DNA of 64,000 bases, taken from Branchipolynoe longqiensis (Eukaryota; Annelida; Polychaeta; Phyllodocida; Polynoidae). The translations under genes and the position numbers were made by a program. This document shows, piece by piece, positions 58,936 to 64,000 of this stretch; the stretch's first letter is position 1, and the number at the start of each line of letters is the position of its first letter. Below the pieces are notes generated by a model. That model was given only the letters and a program-made list of their open reading frames with translations. It was not told the origin of the DNA and did not search any database. The stretch is from positions 69,504,877 to 69,568,876 of the forward strand of contig CM059192.1 of assembly GCA_030323885.1 (NCBI GenBank). Reading direction: 5' to 3'.

Positions 58936-59393
58936 TTTCAGTTCATGCAACTACATATGTTGGGGGAGAGTGCTGACATTGCTTGCTTCTGTTGTGTTTT
59001 ATTTAGTCCAGCAGCACTGACACATTTAGACAACCATATAGAGAAATACATGTTAGAAATTTCAATCTAAAATAAAAAATATAAAGTTCAAATGTTTATT
59101 TATCATAACCAGCTACTTTTTTTGTGAATAATTGATTCAATCATGTAGATTAATATACTTTAAAAGTTGAATTGAGAGCTTTCTTTGGCTGCCATCTTGG
59201 TGGTTGCCATGGCTTCCCCTGTGTGTGGGGAACCCCTCTAGGTCATGTGATGAGGGAATCCCACCTATGATGAATGACCTCAACTCTCCTCCCACATGTT
59301 CAGTGGCATGAACTGAACAAACTAAGCAAAGGTATGTCTGGAGAGCTTTTGATGCTGGATTTGTTTGTATCTGGGTGAGGTATAACCTAAAAT

Positions 59394-59607
59394 CATCATT
59401 CGTCAGAGTTCAATATACCGTACATTGTTGGAAGGGAAGGTGAATGGCAGCAGAGGGAGAGGGAGACCAAGAACATCATGGTTTACAAATATTTCACAGT
59501 GGACAGGCTTGAGTTATTCACAGTCTATCAGAACAGCACACCATCGGGACAAGTGGAGAACCATTGCATCCAACCCTCGATTAGAGGACGGAACTATTGA
59601 TTGATTG
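59394..59607 (+). mobile_element. 5'-truncated LINE copy
   Basis: Same family as 131-735, roughly five differences over 210 bp. Flanked by a perfect 12-bp duplication ATAACCTAAAAT (59382-59393 and 59608-59619). The stop lies in the (ATTG)n tail. Confidence 0.93.
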
Positions 59608-60389
59608 ATAACCTAAAATAGACAAGTTGCTAGTGAGGTTGGTATTTTCCAGGAAGCAAAGTGTATGTAAACAGGGGTAAGGGGACCAGTCTGGGATGAC
59701 GCCCTCTGGTAGGCGTGGCGTGCACCAATACACAGGATAGCGGAAGTTCACTTCACAACCTGTCACCTTATTCAGAGCTATCCGCAATTATTCATTTGTC
59801 ATGTACGGATCCAGCAGTTCCCGCCATCTCAATGTAGATCACAGAACACATTATTGCCGAAATTGTTATATATTGTGGCCTTGACGTTGTATAGACTATG
59901 GTATAGACGCTCAGTGCTGTAATATAGAGGTTCAATCGACTGAGACATACCTTGAACGTGGCCCTGGTGTCATTATTGGGTATATATTCACATTGAGGAA
60001 TGTGTACAAGTTTACAGATCCCCGTCTCGCTGATCTAGACCCTATTCGGCCACTAATGCCAGTGACAGAATCGATCCTTCATTATGAACACAAACCAACT
60101 TCAATATAAAAGATTTAAAGGGACCAGCTATAGGTCGCTGAGAGATGACCCATACTTAAACAAATGCTCTCCAGGCATTCGTTTGCCTGTACCAGTTCCC
60201 ATACTATCCGAGTATACAGGAAAAGTGAAATATCTCTAAAACCACACCACCTAGAAACAAATCGCTTGAATCAATAGAAAGTACAGCATAACACTGCTGA
60301 TGCGGCAACGGCGTTAATAGCGCTTGAATTTTGGGTTTAATTTGACCGAATTTCACTTTTTGAGTAAGCTATTCTCATAAATAACATTA

Positions 60390-60599
60390 TTTCAATCCCC
60401 GATTGAATATTCATGGTTCGATTCCTATTGGTGGAAGGAAGTGGTATCATACTCTACAATGAACCCATGTAACTATATAACAATAAACCAGAGGGCTGGA
60501 CTGACTCTCTTATACTTTACTATCTTCTTTTCTCTTTGTCTGTATTGTTTTCCTCATAGCCTACATACACAGACACAGATCTGAGCATTAGATTCTACA
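60390..60599 (+). mobile_element. probable 5' LTR end and primer-binding site
   Basis: ACAATAAACC supplies a polyadenylation signal at about 60480. The stretch ends ...TCTACA and is followed by ACTGGCGACCACAAC, a typical TGGCGACC-type primer-binding site. The LTR start is not fixed. Confidence 0.45.
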
Positions 60600-61087
60600 A
60601 ACTGGCGACCACAACAGTTATTAACACACAGTGTTGATTTGACAGTAGAAACTTGCTGGTGCTGGTGCTTGTTTGGTGTGCTGTGTAGGTAGTATTTTTT
60701 CTTCTATTTTTTTTACTTTGTGAGGGTTTGAAATTGTTCGGAATTCGGGTTGTCAACGATTTTTCCGACAATAGGCCTACCACTATTTTGGAAGGTTCGC
60801 TAGACTTTATTGAGGGTATGTCTGTAACCTGCCATCATTGAAGCCTCGCGTCACCGCTGAAATATTTTTCATACAGGACTATTTTTGGTTTTTATTTAAC
60901 CTTACCACAGAGGGGCGGAGCTTAGTGATACACTACATAATCTTTTGTACCATTTCTTCTTCTTTACAGACATTTCTATACTTGGATTCAATTCTGCTAA
61001 ATCTTTTCTACCACCACATACAACAGCAGCTTAAAGATGCCACTCACACATGCAAAGGAGGAATCTTTTGTGTGACGAGTTTCTACA

Positions 61088-62230
61088 ATGGTTCCAAGGT
61101 CAGTGTACACTGGGTTAGATATTCTTAAAGAAGAGCAGGAGGGGCATTTGTCAGAAATAAGAGATAGGACAGATATATGTGAAGAAAGGGAGGCATGGGA
61201 ACTGGTACAGGTTGAGCACAGGCAGAGAGAGGTATGGTGTAGATCATTAAAGGCATACAGCAAGTCGGTTCCATTATTAGATGGGTCAGACAAAGGAGCG
61301 TTACATAATTGGATGGATTTGATCTAACATATAGGCACTCTTGCTGACGTTTCAGACCTGGACATTATTCGTTTTGCTTTGTCCAATGCAATGGGAACAC
61401 TGCATCAAGTTCTTTTCACAGCTTTTCAGCATGAAAATGCATTGTCCTGGAGAGAACTTAAAGAAGTGATAGCGTCAACTCTTTTGACAGCAGATGAACA
61501 TAGTCACTTGAAGGGGGTAGTGATGTCTATGATGCAAGAGGAGGGGGAAACAGTAGCTGCATACGGTCAGCGTTTTAAGACTGCGGCAGCGAAAGGCTGG
61601 GATCTCCTAAGTGCAGTTTTCGGTACTGACACCTCTGAAACACTCCTTTCGAGATTTCTCGACTCCTTACTTGATGATAATACCATGTGGTATGTGGAAA
61701 CAAACCGACCAAAAACTCTTGAAGAAGCCTTCGAAATGTCTATTCTCAGTGATAGGTCTGTCATCAGGCAGCACAGACCTGCAAAAGCATGTGGTGGGAA
61801 CTTAGCTATTTGTGAGCAAATAGATAGTCTAATTGGTACTTCTTTGGATTTGTCCAAGTCTTTCTCTTCTTCCAGAGGTTCTAAATCCTCTGGTTCAGAT
61901 ATTGAGGTCGTGAAGTCACTTCAAGGTGAAATAAAGTCTCTTAGGAAGTGCATACGTAACTCGTCGTTAGGCAGTGGAGTTTCTGAGCATTCGGCGATTG
62001 ACGCTGTAAACGCTGCAACATCTTTCCGTGTCAATTCTTACAACCAAGGCATACGTGGGGGATTGCTGCACGTAAACCTAGGGCAGTCGGTCGGGGTAGA
62101 AAATGCTGGTGTAAGTAGGCACACTTCAGTTGCACAGCACACAGCAGGGCATGCGCTGTCAACACAACAGCAGGGGGGGGCAATGGAAATTTTCTACCAG
62201 TTGATTAGAATGATAAACAGCTATCTTTGA
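61088..62230 (+). pseudogene. LTR-retrotransposon gag-like ORF with in-frame stop
   Basis: A single frame of 380 codons interrupted by TAA at 61325-61327. Residues ETVAAYGQRFKTAAAKGW and the preceding helical region (LSWRELKEVIASTLLTADEH) resemble retrotransposon gag. A Ser-rich linker and Gln-rich end follow. No CCHC knuckle is present before the stop, so the C-terminus is probably missing. Confidence 0.65.
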
Positions 62231-62235
62231 AATAC

Positions 62236-63600
62236 CTAATTCTTTACACATTTTTCAGATTTTATTATACCTTGTTTACTAAGGTAGTATCTACTCAATG
62301 AGTCTGTCACACCTAAATGCTTACCAGGCTTATGTCTTATTTTCAATTTCACATGTTTCTGCTGCAAGGTTCCAGATATCTCTCTTGCACAGTGGCATAA
62401 AATATTATTTTTCCCTATGCCTGAGCTCAGCACTTGTTACGAGGCCTTGTTGTCTGTATTCATTACAATTTTATATTTACTATGCTGGGCTGGGGCTAAC
62501 ACTTTAAGTGCTGCTATTAAGTTAATTGCTACTAGTTCTGCTATATTACTTGCTTGCTGTAAAAGTTCATCGTTATATAATTCTCTATAGTAAAATTTAT
62601 ATGAGTATGCTCCTCCCCATATAGTGAGGATTCACATTCTATTAGCCATTCTTCCTTTGGGTCAGGCCGTATGAGCACTAATAAATTGGATGTTTTTGCG
62701 TATATTTTAAACCATTGAATGTCCTTAATATGTCTTCTGTTACTTTAATTTTTCCAGAAAAAAGGGGTCTCTCCTAAAAACTGTAGGATTCTGTTCATAA
62801 ATCTACATGAAGCTAAAATGCATCTAGATATATACTGAAGTCTCCCTGTCAATTTTTGCACGTCCTTCCTAGACACAGCTATGCCTAATGTCCATCTAAT
62901 ATTTCTTCTAATCTTTTATCTGGGATTTTAATTTCCATATTATTCGTACTAATGTTGAAGCCTAGCCATTTTAAACTTCTAGTTGGTGGGAAACATTTCT
63001 TTGGGATATAGCTGGAGCCCTAGTCTTTTCTTTAGCTTAATAATATAACTGTATGCTTCTTGTGTTTTTCCTAGTGAACATTCAACCACTACAAAATCGT
63101 CCAGGTAGCAGAGTCTCAAATCGCCTGCTTTATTCACTAAATATAGGCATACCACCGCACTGGTCATTCATGCGCATGCGAGTGCCGATGTTCTGCACCC
63201 AAATGGGGGGGGGGGGGGGGGGGGAAATGTCAAAAGAAGAACAATTATTATGTTTAATACCAAACAGCGGGACAGATAAGGGACATGTTCGCAGCTGCCT
63301 GTATGCTCTTGCTAGGTCTACCGACTACATGAAACTATTTCCCCCATATTTACTAATTTCATTTCCCAGATCTAAAATTCCTGAGAGATTAAATTTATTT
63401 GGACGTCCTTGATAGAAACCTTTAATAATCCCTGAATTCACTCCCTGACCTTTTGGGTAGCTCAAGTCTACTATAATCCTTCGTTCTTCCATATCTTTCG
63501 TGGGCCTAGTCATAGGCTTATCTGAGCCCATCGGTGGAAGGGTGCTGTAGTAAATGGGCCTAAAAGTGCTTTATGCTCGAGTTCGGTCTTAATATATCTT
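62236..63600 (-). pseudogene. RT-RNase H remnant, DIRS-like or related
   Basis: On the minus strand, in order: MTRPTKDMEERRIIVDLSYP, VDLARAYRQLRTCPLSVPL, CYLDDFVVVE (catalytic LDD), RLGLQLYPKE, an RNase H-like ECESSLYGGGAYSYKFYY then NIAELVAINLIAAL, and HKPGKHLGVTDSLSRYYL. Several frame changes and a G/C homopolymer (63207-63224) disable it. The motif set is closest to DIRS-type RTs in my recollection, but a Gypsy relative is possible. It abuts the gag ORF in the opposite direction. Confidence 0.6.
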
Positions 63601-63609
63601 TCAATCCAA

Positions 63610-64000
63610 ATACAATTTGTTGGGTCTTCTTTATGGTTACGAGTACATGGGGTAGGTGGGGCATTTTTACTCTAATTGAAAGACACAAGACCGACATATT
63701 ATATATTGGAATTTATTACCGTTGTTTCTTAATGTTGCATGTCAGAGTTCAAGAGATGATTGTCTTTAAGATATTTTGAGGCTTTCAGAACTTGACCCAA
63801 TAGAATTCTCACAAGCTTGGGTGGGTGGGATGGTAAACAAAGGATCCCGTAGTGCAGGTATTGAAGGAGCCGCAGCAGAGGTTGAAGTGAGCTGAAAGGC
63901 GGGCTAGTCCGTTAAAGCTAAGTTACGATGCTAGGAGGCAGGCAGGTTGAGATGGCGGCCAAAATTAGACTATTAATAGAATAATCGTTTGTTTGTATCG
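63610..64000. other. right edge of window, nothing assigned
   Basis: Probably the 5' side of the RT remnant (minus strand). GAGATGGCGGCC at 63949 resembles a YY1 core. Confidence 0.25.

Overview
This window is a piece of a repeat-rich animal nuclear genome. It has spliced genes with GT-AG introns, LINEs, tRNA-derived SINEs, Gypsy, hAT and many MITE-like elements. The mix of an RT-RNaseH LINE, SINE/LINE 3' ends of the form TTTTACG...hairpin...(CAAC/ATTG)n and large AT-rich introns fits a marine invertebrate, most likely a lophotrochozoan such as a mollusc or brachiopod. I cannot name the species from sequence alone.

Two host genes can be read exon by exon, and in both every splice phase closes. 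(1) On the minus strand, 14 coding exons between 30615 (ATG) and 1460 encode the first 521 codons of an HGSNAT orthologue, the lysosomal heparan-alpha-glucosaminide N-acetyltransferase. The last transmembrane helices lie left of the window. (2) On the plus strand, four coding exons between 35168 and 43354 encode a 239-residue two-pass membrane protein with two PPxY motifs. I do not recognise it. A TATA box lies about 130 bp upstream of its ATG. The two genes are divergent, about 4.5 kb apart.

The rest is mobile and satellite DNA, often nested. At 4.9-7.5 kb a decayed Gypsy pol is broken by SINEs and by a miniature LTR element whose LTR contains a 72-nt tRNA-like gene; a solo LTR of the same family lies at 2.1 kb. 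At 9.5-11.7 kb there is a 2.1-kb foldback element. At 18.1-23.3 kb a minisatellite is split by a hAT element, which is itself split by a LINE with a 13-bp target duplication. At 27.7-28.9 kb are intron-1 minisatellites, one carrying a perfect X-box in every unit. At 31.5-35 kb are several terminal-inverted-repeat elements, one inserted into a SINE. At 38.6-43 kb are satellites inside introns of the plus-strand gene, including one that amplifies a splice donor. At 49-60 kb are AT-rich duplications and MITEs, and at 60.4-64 kb an LTR-retrotransposon gag lies next to an oppositely oriented RT-RNaseH remnant.

The most interesting candidate is the tRNA-bearing miniature LTR element (5794-6279, plus 2090-2278). 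Next are the covarying 3' hairpins shared by the LINE and the SINE, and two cases of tandemly duplicated splice sites. All protein and family assignments come from recognising sequence; no database search was run.
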